DNA of 64,000 nt from an uncultured Sulfitobacter sp. (GCF_947502895.1 NZ_CANNBM010000004.1:124001-188000); one strand, 5' to 3'. Positions 1 through 7,692 are shown, counted from the first letter of the stretch. The notes: a model not told the origin generated them from the sequence alone. Numbers and translations are program-made.

Positions 1-690
1 TATGAGCAGAACATTGATTCTGCCTATCTGTTGACCCCGCTGGGCAGCGGCGTCAGCATGGGCGTGCACGAGAGCCAAAGTCGTATTTACGAAAACCAGA
101 TCGGCCGCAGTCGCGCCTTTACCGGTTGGCTGTTCGGGCAGATGAAGGATGCCTTTGGTGACTTCGGGATCAAGGACGAAGACGCGTTCTATGGCACTGT
201 GAACCGCGTGGGCGATGGCTATATCCGCACCGAAGCGGACGAGCTGCAATACAACCTGCACGTCCTGCTGCGCTTTGATCTTGAGCGGGCATTGATGACG
301 GGTGATCTGCAAGTGAGCGATCTGGAGGCGGCATGGAATGACCGTTTCGAGGCTGACTTCGGCTATGCCGTCGACAAGCCCAGCAACGGCGTTTTGCAAG
401 ATGTGCACTGGTCTGTGGGTCTGTTCGGATATTTCCCGACGTACAGCCTCGGCAACGTCTATGCGGGGTGTCTGAACGAGGCGATGCGCAAAGCGCTGCC
501 TGATCTGGACGCGAATTTGGCACAGGGCGACACATCCGCCGCTACTGCTTGGCTGGGTGAAAATGTACAAACCCACGGCGGTCTCTATGAGCCGCGTGAG
601 GTGATTGAGCGTGCAGCAGGGCAGGCACCAAGCGAAGCGCCTCTGTTGGCGTATCTAAAAGAGAAGTTCAGAGGGATTTACGGGCTTTGA
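1..690 (+). CDS. M32 family metallocarboxypeptidase (carboxypeptidase Taq), C-terminal part
   Basis: The gene enters from the left edge; only the last 229 residues are present, ending at TGA 688-690. The visible part carries the HESQSR motif (about residues 23-28 of the fragment), followed by the segment with IRTEADELQYNLH and a long helical tail, all typical of M32 carboxypeptidases. The catalytic HEXXH lies upstream, outside the window. These are zinc-dependent cytoplasmic enzymes that trim C-terminal residues from peptides. The frame is open from base 1, so the true start is upstream. The next gene is convergent. Confidence 0.9.
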   Translation, partial: YEQNIDSAYLLTPLGSGVSMGVHESQSRIYENQIGRSRAFTGWLFGQMKDAFGDFGIKDEDAFYGTVNRVGDGYIRTEADELQYNLHVLLRFDLERALMTGDLQVSDLEAAWNDRFEADFGYAVDKPSNGVLQDVHWSVGLFGYFPTYSLGNVYAGCLNEAMRKALPDLDANLAQGDTSAATAWLGENVQTHGGLYEPREVIERAAGQAPSEAPLLAYLKEKFRGIYGL

Positions 691-816
691 GTTCCAACAC
701 CTTTATGAACCGCCCGATTTCGGGCCGCTCGTTGGTATCAATGTCCTCGCTTTAACTTAAAGGTCCGCTTCGAGCCCATTATGCCAGATGTTTCAGGGCG
801 CATGATTGGCTGCTTT

Positions 817-1425
817 CTAGTTTGTCGCCGAAATGTAGTTAATCGTTGCCCGCCTTAGCCGGCTTGAAATTTCATCAAAGTCACGCTCGCCCGCTGAAAT
901 CGCAGCATCGACCATACCATGACACATGGCGATAACGTCTTGCGTGACGGTCTCCGGATCCTCAATTGCGTGGCGCTGAAGCACCCCTAAAACGAGTTGA
1001 AACATGTTGGATTTAAGCGCTTGGGTTTCTGCGTCCATCGGCAACTGCGCTTCTGCTTGCTCCAGAGTAGCAGTCAATTCGGGGGCGCGCAGGTGATGCT
1101 TCAGACTTGCATCGATCATTGCACCGATAACGTCAGCAAGATCACCCGCATTTGATGCCTGCTGTGCTGCAATCAGATCCGCAAGCATGTCGCGGCGCAT
1201 ATCACGCACCAAGGCAGCAAGGATCGCCTCTTTGCCCGGAAAGAACTGGTAGAGTGAACCGACCGAGACACCCGCACGCTTAGCGACAACATTGGTATTG
1301 AAACCTTTAAGGCCGTTCCGCAACAATATCTGTTGAGACGCGGTCAGAATGGCTTCAACCGTGTCACGGCTTCGTCCTTGTTTTGGTCGACGTCTTGGCG
1401 TGAGTTTTTTGATATTTTCGGGCAT
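817..1425 (-). CDS. TetR/AcrR family transcriptional regulator
   Basis: A 202-residue protein if translation starts at the ATG giving MPENIKK; an upstream in-frame start at 1512 would add 29 residues that do not look like the family. The N-terminal HTH is clear (residues about 20-65, with RAGVSVGSLYQFFPGKEAIL matching the TetR recognition helix region). The C-terminal ligand-binding half is divergent and gives no ligand. The gene is divergent from the methyltransferase gene at 1654, which is its most likely target together with itself. No strong Shine-Dalgarno is visible before the chosen ATG. Confidence 0.88.
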   Translation of the reverse strand: MPENIKKLTPRRRPKQGRSRDTVEAILTASQQILLRNGLKGFNTNVVAKRAGVSVGSLYQFFPGKEAILAALVRDMRRDMLADLIAAQQASNAGDLADVIGAMIDASLKHHLRAPELTATLEQAEAQLPMDAETQALKSNMFQLVLGVLQRHAIEDPETVTQDVIAMCHGMVDAAISAGERDFDEISSRLRRATINYISATN

Positions 1426-1431
1426 TCTAAG

Positions 1432-1553
1432 GTGAGCAATTATTCGTGTTTGTTGTCCAACAGACTGCGGCAGGCGTCGATGGAAAACAACATAAACGTG
1501 AGCAATTACCATAAGAGGTCTGCGTCACTCATCGTAAGAAACTGAATTATAAT
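1432..1553. promoter_or_regulatory. Divergent control region with 11-bp direct repeat and a -10 box
   Basis: GTGAGCAATTA occurs twice, at 1432-1442 and 1498-1508, between the divergent TetR and methyltransferase genes. A perfect TATAAT lies at 1548-1553 facing the methyltransferase; the corresponding -35 is weak. The repeats are candidate operators for the TetR protein, but direct rather than inverted repeats are unusual for that family, so this is inference only. Confidence 0.35.
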
Positions 1554-1653
1554 GCTTTCTAACTCATCGCCCAACCAGCCAAAGGCGAGTAGCTTTTGGA
1601 TGCCCTGAACTTATATTTTGATGCTCAACAGCACCATTTCAGGAAGAAACCAG

Positions 1654-2778
1654 ATGACAACCAACGGGACAGAGCAAGACACCAAAGGCAGCAAGCGATT
1701 GTTTTGGACGGCCTCGGCATTCTACGCCCTGATCGCGTTTGAGTTCTTTTACATGGCCAGCCCCTTTGCGGCGTATTTTTATTCGATTTACGGACCAGGC
1801 ATGGACTGGCTTCAAGCGCTTCCAGTCGCAGATTGGACGTTGTGGTTCATTCTTCCCCACCTTGTGGAAGACACCCGATCTTTAATGCTCAATTATGTCG
1901 AGCTGTTTGGCCTCATCCTGTTATTAAGCGGCCTTCTTTCGTTCGTTGCAGGCGTCTTTCAGGTCTACCGCGCCAAACTCACGAAAAGTGGGGCGGTGAC
2001 GCGCGGCGTATACCGATACATCCGTCACCCGCAGTATGCATCATTGATCATCGCGAGTTTGGGCATGCTGTTGGTGTGGCCTAGATTTCTTGTGTTGTTC
2101 TCGACCTCATGTGTGATCCTCGCCTATGTGCTGCTGGCGCGCAGCGAGGAACGACAGTGTTTGCGGTCATTTCCCAGCTATGCCGATTACATGGAAACGA
2201 CAGGCATGTTCTGGCCGCGTATGTCGCAACGCACAGGCACTGGGCTCACAAGTACCTTCGGTCTTCTTGCAGGTTTTGTGATGATGGTCGCACTGGTGAC
2301 GGCGGGTGCATTCGGCCTGCGCTCTGCTGCCATAGGATCGCTTTATACTTTAAACACGGACGCGGGCGTCTTTCTGTCTGTGGCGCATATTGATGATGCT
2401 GACCTTGCATCTGTCGCCCAGATTGTCTTGGCAGATGTTGATGTTCAGGAAACGATTTCTGCGGCTGACGCGCATGGGCAAGTGTTGGCATATGTGCTTC
2501 CAACCGAGATGTACGTTTCAGAGATACCGATGCATCTGCCAGCTGGGGCGGCTTTCGGGCATTCCGTTCCTCGCAATGCAGACCCCACTCAGTGGAAAGT
2601 TATCCTCACTCAGGCTGAATTTGGCGCGGGCCACGATGGAGCAAATATCCTTCGAGAGGCCGTCAACAAATCACCGCTGTCGGAAGTGCATATCGACCTT
2701 TCAACGCAGCAAATCACGAACAGGTACGAGCCGCCACAAGATGCATTCTACAATGGTCGTCAGGTTCCGATCTTTTAA
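1654..2778 (+). CDS. ICMT-type membrane methyltransferase with extra C-terminal domain
   Basis: A 374-residue membrane protein. The start giving MTTNGTEQ is preferred because AGGAAG lies 7 bases upstream; an earlier ATG at 1621 lacks this. Residues about 15-200 contain several hydrophobic segments and the YRYIRHPQY motif characteristic of the isoprenylcysteine carboxyl methyltransferase / phospholipid methyltransferase superfamily, which uses SAM at the membrane. Beyond the usual C-terminus there is another transmembrane segment (about 205-230) and a soluble domain of about 140 residues that I do not recognise. The substrate is unknown. First of four ICMT-like genes within 4.5 kb. Confidence 0.75.
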   Translation: MTTNGTEQDTKGSKRLFWTASAFYALIAFEFFYMASPFAAYFYSIYGPGMDWLQALPVADWTLWFILPHLVEDTRSLMLNYVELFGLILLLSGLLSFVAGVFQVYRAKLTKSGAVTRGVYRYIRHPQYASLIIASLGMLLVWPRFLVLFSTSCVILAYVLLARSEERQCLRSFPSYADYMETTGMFWPRMSQRTGTGLTSTFGLLAGFVMMVALVTAGAFGLRSAAIGSLYTLNTDAGVFLSVAHIDDADLASVAQIVLADVDVQETISAADAHGQVLAYVLPTEMYVSEIPMHLPAGAAFGHSVPRNADPTQWKVILTQAEFGAGHDGANILREAVNKSPLSEVHIDLSTQQITNRYEPPQDAFYNGRQVPIF

Positions 2779-2814
2779 TAAAGCCTCAAAACAGCTCAAA
2801 GAAAGAACTAACAA

Positions 2815-3258
2815 ATGCAACGTGTATTACCGCCGCTTCTGCTTCTCTTGACCTTGGTCGTCATGATTGTCGCCGCCTATGCTTGGCCTGTCGGTGACAT
2901 AATCCCCCAGCCCCTGCGATGGATTGGCGGGCTTGCGGCGGCGATAGGCCTTTTAATTGCGGCCAAGGGCGCGCGGCTGTTCAGACAGGTCGGCACCAAC
3001 ATTAAGACATTCGATGCGCCACAAAAACTTGTGACAACGGGGCTGTTCGCATTGAGCAGGAACCCCATGTATCTTGGCTTTGCGCTTTGTTCAGTTGGGT
3101 TTGCTGTAGCGCTCGGGGCGATGTCGCCGCTTCTTGTAGCCGCACTCTTTTGTGTGACTTTGGACCGCTGGTATGTTCGGTTCGAAGAGGCGGTTATGCA
3201 AGAAACCTTCGGTGCAGAATATGAAACATACCGCGCCCGTGTGCGTCGTTGGCTGTGA
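2815..3258 (+). CDS. ICMT/PEMT-family membrane methyltransferase
   Basis: A 147-residue protein with four hydrophobic segments, matching the compact bacterial isoprenylcysteine methyltransferase-like family. Residues about 70-90 hold the SAM-binding signature (GLFALSRNPMYLG), and the C-terminal half has the conserved acidic/Tyr region (EEAVMQETFGAEYETY). It lies 36 bases after the previous gene and is translationally coupled to the next one, so it belongs to one operon. The methyl acceptor cannot be deduced; small soluble thiols, isoprenoid quinols or lipids are all possible in this superfamily. Confidence 0.8.
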   Translation: MQRVLPPLLLLLTLVVMIVAAYAWPVGDIIPQPLRWIGGLAAAIGLLIAAKGARLFRQVGTNIKTFDAPQKLVTTGLFALSRNPMYLGFALCSVGFAVALGAMSPLLVAALFCVTLDRWYVRFEEAVMQETFGAEYETYRARVRRWL

Positions 3259-3851
3259 AACCGCGCAGGTCACGAACATCCCTTATTGTCTTGCTTTGCC
3301 TCGCGCTTCCGGCCGTATCGTGGTGTGTCACCCTTGCTCTGCAGGGCGGAGCCATCGCAGATGATGTCTTGAACCCGACCGGTGCTTTGTCGGCCATTCT
3401 GTTTATCCTTACACTGACGGGGACGCCTCTGCGCTACGTTTGGCCACGGGCGGGTTTTACTGTATGGCTGTTGCGCAACCGGCGCTATCTGGGCATCGCA
3501 AGTTTTGGCTACGCGCTGCTTCATACCTTGTTTTACCTTCTGGATGCGGGATCGTTGTCGAAGGTAGTTTCGCAATTGCCGATGCTAGAGATATGGACGG
3601 GTTGGCTTGCATTGCTGATCATGGTTCCGCTGGCCGTCACATCCAGTGATGCCGCTGTCCGAAAGCTAGGGCGTCAATGGAAACCGCTTCAACGGTGGGC
3701 TTACGCTGCTGCCCTTATTGGGTTGCTGCATGCCCTGAGCTTGAACAACTGGGACGATCCTTGGGAATCGATGATCGTGTCTGCGCCGTTGATTGTGCTG
3801 CAAGTTTTTCGGTTAAAACGGAAGATTACGACGCGACGCACCAGTGCTTAG
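3255..3851 (+). CDS. MsrQ-like / ferric reductase-like haem membrane protein
   Basis: A 198-residue protein with about six transmembrane segments. The layout fits the MsrQ (YedZ) branch of the ferric reductase-like superfamily: histidines in GYALLHTLFYL and GLLHALSLNN spaced as haem ligands, and RQWKPLQRWAYAAALIGLLH resembling the family signature. The likely start is GTG 3255, which overlaps the upstream stop as GTGA; a TTG two codons earlier is possible. MsrQ normally passes electrons to the periplasmic methionine sulfoxide reductase MsrP, but no msrP is adjacent, so the partner here is unknown. Confidence 0.72.
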   Translation: MKPRRSRTSLIVLLCLALPAVSWCVTLALQGGAIADDVLNPTGALSAILFILTLTGTPLRYVWPRAGFTVWLLRNRRYLGIASFGYALLHTLFYLLDAGSLSKVVSQLPMLEIWTGWLALLIMVPLAVTSSDAAVRKLGRQWKPLQRWAYAAALIGLLHALSLNNWDDPWESMIVSAPLIVLQVFRLKRKITTRRTSA

Positions 3852-3905
3852 ATGAGCGCTGATCGTGCACTATCTTCCAAGCGAGTGCCTAAAGATTCGT
3901 GAGGC

Positions 3906-4316
3906 TCAGTGTTCCGTTTCACACAGGCCGTGATCGGCAAGCGTTTCTATGACCGCGCAGGTCGCCACATTGTCAGCGTCACACTTTGTGATGCGTTTCA
4001 ACTCTCGCTCTAATCGCCGCAACTTTGTAATTCTGCCCTGAACTCCTAGAAGGTGCTGAGCTGCAATGCTGTGCGCATCGCTGCATGGTTTTTCTGGATG
4101 CTGGCTAAGGTCCAGAAGCCCCCTGATGTCCTCTATCGTAAACCCCAGATCACGAGAGTGACGGATAAAGGACAAGCGGGTTAGACCATCTTTTGTGTAT
4201 CTACGTTGGTTGCCTTCGGAACGCTCAGGTTCATCGATCAAACCCATTTGTTCATAGTACCGAATGGTCGGTATCTTAACGCCCGTGCGCTTGGAAAGCT
4301 GGCCGATTGAAAACAT
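3906..4316 (-). CDS. MerR-family metal-responsive regulator (ZntR/PbrR/CadR-like)
   Basis: A 136-residue protein starting at ATG 4316, with AGAGG about 8 bases upstream. The N-terminal winged HTH (FSIGQLSKRTGVKIPTIRYY) and the dimerisation helix are typical of MerR. Cysteines at about 78, 112, 120 and 132 match the spacing of the metal-binding Cys78/79 plus C-terminal loop of ZntR/PbrR/CadR-type sensors, so a divalent metal (Zn, Cd, Pb) is the likely effector. It is divergent from the methyltransferase-CDF operon and the intervening DNA contains a MerR operator. Confidence 0.9.
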   Translation of the reverse strand: MFSIGQLSKRTGVKIPTIRYYEQMGLIDEPERSEGNQRRYTKDGLTRLSFIRHSRDLGFTIEDIRGLLDLSQHPEKPCSDAHSIAAQHLLGVQGRITKLRRLERELKRITKCDADNVATCAVIETLADHGLCETEH

Positions 4317-4328
4317 CAAATTTACCTC

Positions 4329-4359
4329 TTGAAGCTCTAGTGGCTAGAGGAATTATAGT
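4329..4359 (+). promoter_or_regulatory. MerR-type promoter/operator with 19-bp spacer
   Basis: -35 element TTGAAG at 4329-4334 and -10 element TATAGT at 4354-4359 are separated by 19 bases. The spacer contains the inverted repeat CTCTAG-TGG-CTAGAG (4335-4349). An over-long spacer with a central dyad is the hallmark of MerR-activated promoters. It faces the methyltransferase-CDF genes starting at 4389 and adjoins the divergent merR gene, whose own start is 13 bases away. Confidence 0.88.
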
Positions 4360-4388
4360 TGTGAAGAATCGAATATGGAAGCGTCTTC

Positions 4389-4862
4389 ATGAACATACCC
4401 CCACTCGCGCAGCTGTCATTTTGCATGGTGATGGCAAGCTTGCTTGCTTCTTTCGCTCCACTGGCGGCGTTCCATGCACCTGTATGGCTTATTGCGTTCG
4501 AAGCAATCGCTGGCGTCGCGTTTCTGCTGCCCGCCTTCGTGAGCTTCGTGCGTCACAAAACGACAGTGAACCCGCAGTCACCAGAGGCTGCGACCACGCT
4601 CGTAACCAGCGGTATCTACAGCATAACGCGCAACCCTATGTACGTGGGAATGCTGATCCTCTTGATCGCTTTTGTCCTATGGCTCGGGGCTCTCAGCGCA
4701 GTCTTGGCTGTAATCGCGTTCTTTTTGATTATTGATCGATTTCAAATCAGGAGCGAAGAACGGGTCCTGATCCAATTATTCGACAACCCTTATCAAGATT
4801 ATGCCGCGCGTATCCCGCGCTGGCTTTTCATTCGCTCAAAACTGGATTCATCAAATGACTGA
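4389..4862 (+). CDS. ICMT/PEMT-family membrane methyltransferase
   Basis: A 157-residue, four-segment membrane protein with the signature GIYSITRNPMYVG at about residues 75-88 and the conserved C-terminal FQIRSEERVLIQLF region. It is the first gene of the MerR-controlled operon and overlaps the start of the CDF transporter gene by eight bases, so the two are likely co-translated. Its association with metal efflux suggests a role in membrane or metal-stress chemistry, but the substrate is unknown. Third of the four ICMT-like genes here is at this locus. Confidence 0.8.
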   Translation: MNIPPLAQLSFCMVMASLLASFAPLAAFHAPVWLIAFEAIAGVAFLLPAFVSFVRHKTTVNPQSPEAATTLVTSGIYSITRNPMYVGMLILLIAFVLWLGALSAVLAVIAFFLIIDRFQIRSEERVLIQLFDNPYQDYAARIPRWLFIRSKLDSSND

Positions 4863-5538
4863 GATAATCAGCGAAACCGAAGTCGTGTGCGGATGCTCTG
4901 GCAATCCAAAATTTGATGGTGTCGATCCCGCCTATAAGCGGGTTCTTTGGATCGTTATCTTCATAAACGCCGCCATGTTTTTCATTGAAATGTCGGCGGG
5001 CAAGCTTGCTGGATCACAAGCACTGCAAGCAGATGCCCTCGACTTTCTGGGGGATGCGTTGACCTATGGTCTCAGCCTCGCAGTGATCGGGATGAGCCTC
5101 AAGGTACGCTCGACCGCTGCGCTAATCAAAGGGCTTAGTTTGCTGTTCATGGGCCTTTGGGTCTTTGGCTCAACTGTGTATCAGATCCTTGTTCTGGGCG
5201 TTCCAAGCGCGCAGATCATGGGGTTGATAGGGTTGCTTGCGCTTGCCGCCAACTTGGCAAGTGTCTTGCTTTTGATGCGCTACAAGGACGGTGATGCAAA
5301 CGTCCGCTCTGTCTGGTTGTGTTCGCGCAATGACGCCATCGGCAATGTCGCAGTCATGATTGCAAGCTTTGCAGTCTTTTTGACGGCTTCGGCGTGGCCT
5401 GATCTCATCGTTGCGATCATTATGGGAGGTCTGTTTCTGAGATCGGCTCAGCTTATTCTGGTTCAAGCTTGGCAGGAATTCCGTTCAGGCAAAGACGCCA
5501 GGGCGTTGGATAACCATGGACATAACCATGCTCAGTAA
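4855..5538 (+). CDS. Cation diffusion facilitator family transporter, TM domain only
   Basis: A 227-residue protein from ATG 4855, which overlaps the upstream stop. Six transmembrane segments are visible. The metal-site motif of TM2 appears as DFLGD (residues about 60-64) and that of TM5 as CSRND, replacing the usual HxxxD/DxxxD pair. The cytoplasmic C-terminal domain of about 80 residues found in CzcD/FieF is absent and replaced by a short tail ending HGHNHAQ. The N-terminus has CGC. It probably exports a divalent metal to the periplasm; control by the adjacent MerR regulator fits that. Confidence 0.82.
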   Translation: MTEIISETEVVCGCSGNPKFDGVDPAYKRVLWIVIFINAAMFFIEMSAGKLAGSQALQADALDFLGDALTYGLSLAVIGMSLKVRSTAALIKGLSLLFMGLWVFGSTVYQILVLGVPSAQIMGLIGLLALAANLASVLLLMRYKDGDANVRSVWLCSRNDAIGNVAVMIASFAVFLTASAWPDLIVAIIMGGLFLRSAQLILVQAWQEFRSGKDARALDNHGHNHAQ

Positions 5539-6088
5539 CTTCGAAGTCCTTGCCATATCAGTCGGCGGGATCGCCGGATGTTACCTTCTTGTGGCCTTCG
5601 GGTGGTCCATCGCATTCCCAGAGCGGCGTATCTGGCCGCCAAAGGAGGCCACAACGGGCATCAAGCTTCGAGTCTGGCTTGCGACGATCTCGATATTTGC
5701 AGCGACCTTCGTGCTGGGCATCGCTGACTGGAACAGCTTTGACTGGCCAGCACCGGCCAGGTGGAGCATTGGTCTTGGCTTAATAATCGCAGGAAATGTA
5801 GTTGTCTGGATGGGTGTTAGAAAAATTGGCCTTGGTACGACCAGTGGCGAAGTCGCCGAGTTGAAGACTGATGGCCTCTATCGCTACTCTCGCAACCCAC
5901 AATACGTTGCTGACATGGTTATCCTTATCGGCTGGGCCGTACTGTCTGCGTCAGGATGGGCGGCATGTGTCGCTGCGTTCGGCATCATCGTTCTGGCGGC
6001 CGCGCCATTTGCTGAAGAGCCTTGGTTAGAGAACGCCTATGGTGCTCGGTACAGCAGATACAAAACAAGCGTGCGACGATTTGTATAG
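5516..6088 (+). CDS. ICMT/PEMT-family membrane methyltransferase
   Basis: A 190-residue membrane protein overlapping the end of the CDF gene by 23 bases; an in-frame ATG at 5528 is an alternative start. Five hydrophobic segments precede the signature GLYRYSRNPQYVADM (about residues 120-134), and a conserved Glu-Glu pair (EEPWLENAYG) follows. It is the fourth ICMT-like gene of the block and closes the MerR-driven operon. No substrate can be inferred. Confidence 0.8.
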   Translation: MDITMLSNFEVLAISVGGIAGCYLLVAFGWSIAFPERRIWPPKEATTGIKLRVWLATISIFAATFVLGIADWNSFDWPAPARWSIGLGLIIAGNVVVWMGVRKIGLGTTSGEVAELKTDGLYRYSRNPQYVADMVILIGWAVLSASGWAACVAAFGIIVLAAAPFAEEPWLENAYGARYSRYKTSVRRFV

Positions 6089-6128
6089 TGAAACAGGATA
6101 GAGCTGGCATTAACCCTTCAGCTTGATT

Positions 6129-6653
6129 TCATGCATTGCCTCGCCTAATAGCGAGCTCCCGATAGAGTGCCGGAGCAGATACACCGATCTGGTCGGCCAC
6201 ATTGATCCATTCTCCTTTCGGCGGTTCGCCGTATAAATTAACCCAAGCGTCCAGCCGTTCAGCCACCCGCCGCAATCGCAGGATTTCAATTCGCGTCCGT
6301 TGCGCCTGCACTTCCTTGGCGTGTGTTTCAATTAAACTGAGGGCTGCATCTGAGTGTTTTTGAATGAAGGCCAGAAACTTGGCGCGGGGCAGACTGGCAA
6401 TTGCGGAGTCTGTACGTGCAACTGCGTCACAGTGATAAGCATCAGCAAACAAGGATGCTTCGGCCAAAGCCATATTGGCAGTCGCGATATGCAGTGTCAG
6501 CGGGACGCCATCCGTCATCGGGCGCTCTAATGCTACCGCGCCGGAGCAAACCAGATACATGAACTGCACAGGGTCGCCCTGATGAAACAGGGTTGAACCT
6601 TTTGCAACCTTTCGGACAGGTACACCGTCGAAAATATCAAGCCATTCAGACAT
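6129..6653 (-). CDS. Crp/Fnr family transcriptional regulator
   Basis: A 174-residue protein from ATG 6653 (MSEWLDIF); ATG 6665 would add four residues. The N-terminal part is a cyclic-nucleotide-binding-like beta barrel (GSTLFHQGDPVQFMYLVCSG) and the C-terminal part a short winged HTH (WINVADQIGVSAPALYRELA). No Fnr-type cysteine cluster is present, so oxygen sensing by an Fe-S cluster is unlikely. Single cysteines occur in the barrel. It is divergent from the His-rich periplasmic protein gene at 6722 and may regulate the copper module. Confidence 0.85.
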   Translation of the reverse strand: MSEWLDIFDGVPVRKVAKGSTLFHQGDPVQFMYLVCSGAVALERPMTDGVPLTLHIATANMALAEASLFADAYHCDAVARTDSAIASLPRAKFLAFIQKHSDAALSLIETHAKEVQAQRTRIEILRLRRVAERLDAWVNLYGEPPKGEWINVADQIGVSAPALYRELAIRRGNA

Positions 6654-6721
6654 GATAAAGATCATATGGATCAAAGAGCGTCTCGGATAGTCTGTAATTG
6701 TAAATTGAAAGGCATGCGAAC

Positions 6722-7309
6722 ATGCGGACAAAGATAATTCTCACTGCAACGGTTTTGATTGGCGGCACAGCATTTGCAATCGCGCAGACCAGTCACACAG
6801 GGCACGGTGATGGTATGGATCATTCCGTGCATCAGCAGGAGCAGGCTGTGACTGGCGCTGTTCTGTCCGAGCCAGGTCAAGGGGCATTTGCGGCTCTTTC
6901 CGAAGTCGTGCGCGTGTTGGAAGCCGACCCGAAAACGAATTGGGCACAAGTTGATCTAGCCGGGCTGCGAGCTCATTTGGTCGATATGGACCGCTTGGTC
7001 ATGGACGCCGTTGTCATGGAAGCTGACCTACCCGACGGGATCAGTGCAATCGCCACCGGTGATGCTGGCACTATCGCTACACTTCGGCGCATGGTTCCAG
7101 CCCACGCCGCTCAGCTTGCCCGCGATGGTGGCTGGACCGTTGCTGCTTCAGAAACCAGTGATGGGATCAAGCTGAGCGTGACCAGTGAAATTCCGGTAGT
7201 AGTAGCCAAGATCAAAGGCCTTGGGTTTTTTGGACTGATGGCAAGTCAGGATCATCACCGCGAGCATCACTTTATGATGGCTCGGGGGATTGATGCCCAC
7301 GGTCACTGA
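6722..7309 (+). CDS. His/Met-rich periplasmic protein of unknown family
   Basis: 195 residues with a cleavable signal peptide (about 1-21, ending AIAQ). The mature N-terminus is dense in His and Met (HTGHGDGMDHSVHQ), and the C-terminus ends in DHHREHHFMMARGIDAHGH, so both ends could bind metal. The middle has no motif I recognise. It heads a run of copper-resistance genes on the same strand, which supports a periplasmic copper-binding role; this is inference from composition and context. Confidence 0.7.
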   Translation: MRTKIILTATVLIGGTAFAIAQTSHTGHGDGMDHSVHQQEQAVTGAVLSEPGQGAFAALSEVVRVLEADPKTNWAQVDLAGLRAHLVDMDRLVMDAVVMEADLPDGISAIATGDAGTIATLRRMVPAHAAQLARDGGWTVAASETSDGIKLSVTSEIPVVVAKIKGLGFFGLMASQDHHREHHFMMARGIDAHGH

Positions 7310-7353
7310 ACTGCCGAGACCGCCAGTAACGGACCTGCGACTTGCCAAATCGC

Positions 7354-7374
7354 ATATACCCCGTATAGGTATAT
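7354..7374. promoter_or_regulatory. CsoR-type operator, imperfect
   Basis: ATATACCCC-GTA-TAGGTATAT, a 9-3-9 dyad with two mismatches, has the same core as the perfect palindrome next to csoR at 10361. The dyad ends four bases before the ATG of the following gene. It probably places the small Cys/His protein, and perhaps the genes after it, under the CsoR repressor encoded at 10047. Confidence 0.7.
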
Positions 7375-7377
7375 TGC

Positions 7378-7692
7378 ATGCACTTGGTCCGTATCCTTCT
7401 TGTCATCCTATTGACGTTATCCACTTCGCTCTCCAATGCGATGGACGCAGGACATATGCCAGCGTCAGACCATGTACACGCGACTTTTGAAGGTTTGACT
7501 GATGCGCAACCTTCATGCTGTCAGGACAGCACCGAACGCGCCCCGACTTGCCACACTCTATTGGCTCTTCTTCCCACTTTGACTCTGAGTGGCACTGTGC
7601 CTGTTGCTGGCGAGGATGTGTTCTGCACATCCGGCGTGCTTTTGACTGGTTTTGAACCGTCTGGCCCTCTCGATCCGCCCCGCAAGGTGTAA
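7378..7692 (+). CDS. Small secreted Cys/His protein in copper module
   Basis: 104 residues: a signal peptide (about 1-21) followed by MDAGHMPASDHVH and a Cys-rich stretch (SCCQDSTERAPTC). The candidate metal ligands and the CsoR-type site directly upstream suggest copper handling. There is no room for a Shine-Dalgarno between the dyad and the ATG, so the mRNA may be leaderless or the initiation unusual; the signal peptide argues for this start over the internal ATG at 7441. I do not recognise a family. Confidence 0.62.
   Translation: MHLVRILLVILLTLSTSLSNAMDAGHMPASDHVHATFEGLTDAQPSCCQDSTERAPTCHTLLALLPTLTLSGTVPVAGEDVFCTSGVLLTGFEPSGPLDPPRKV

Noticed and set aside
6650..6690. Fnr box before the Crp/Fnr gene
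   Set aside because: TTGAT is followed by ATGAT instead of ATCAA; the second half-site does not match.
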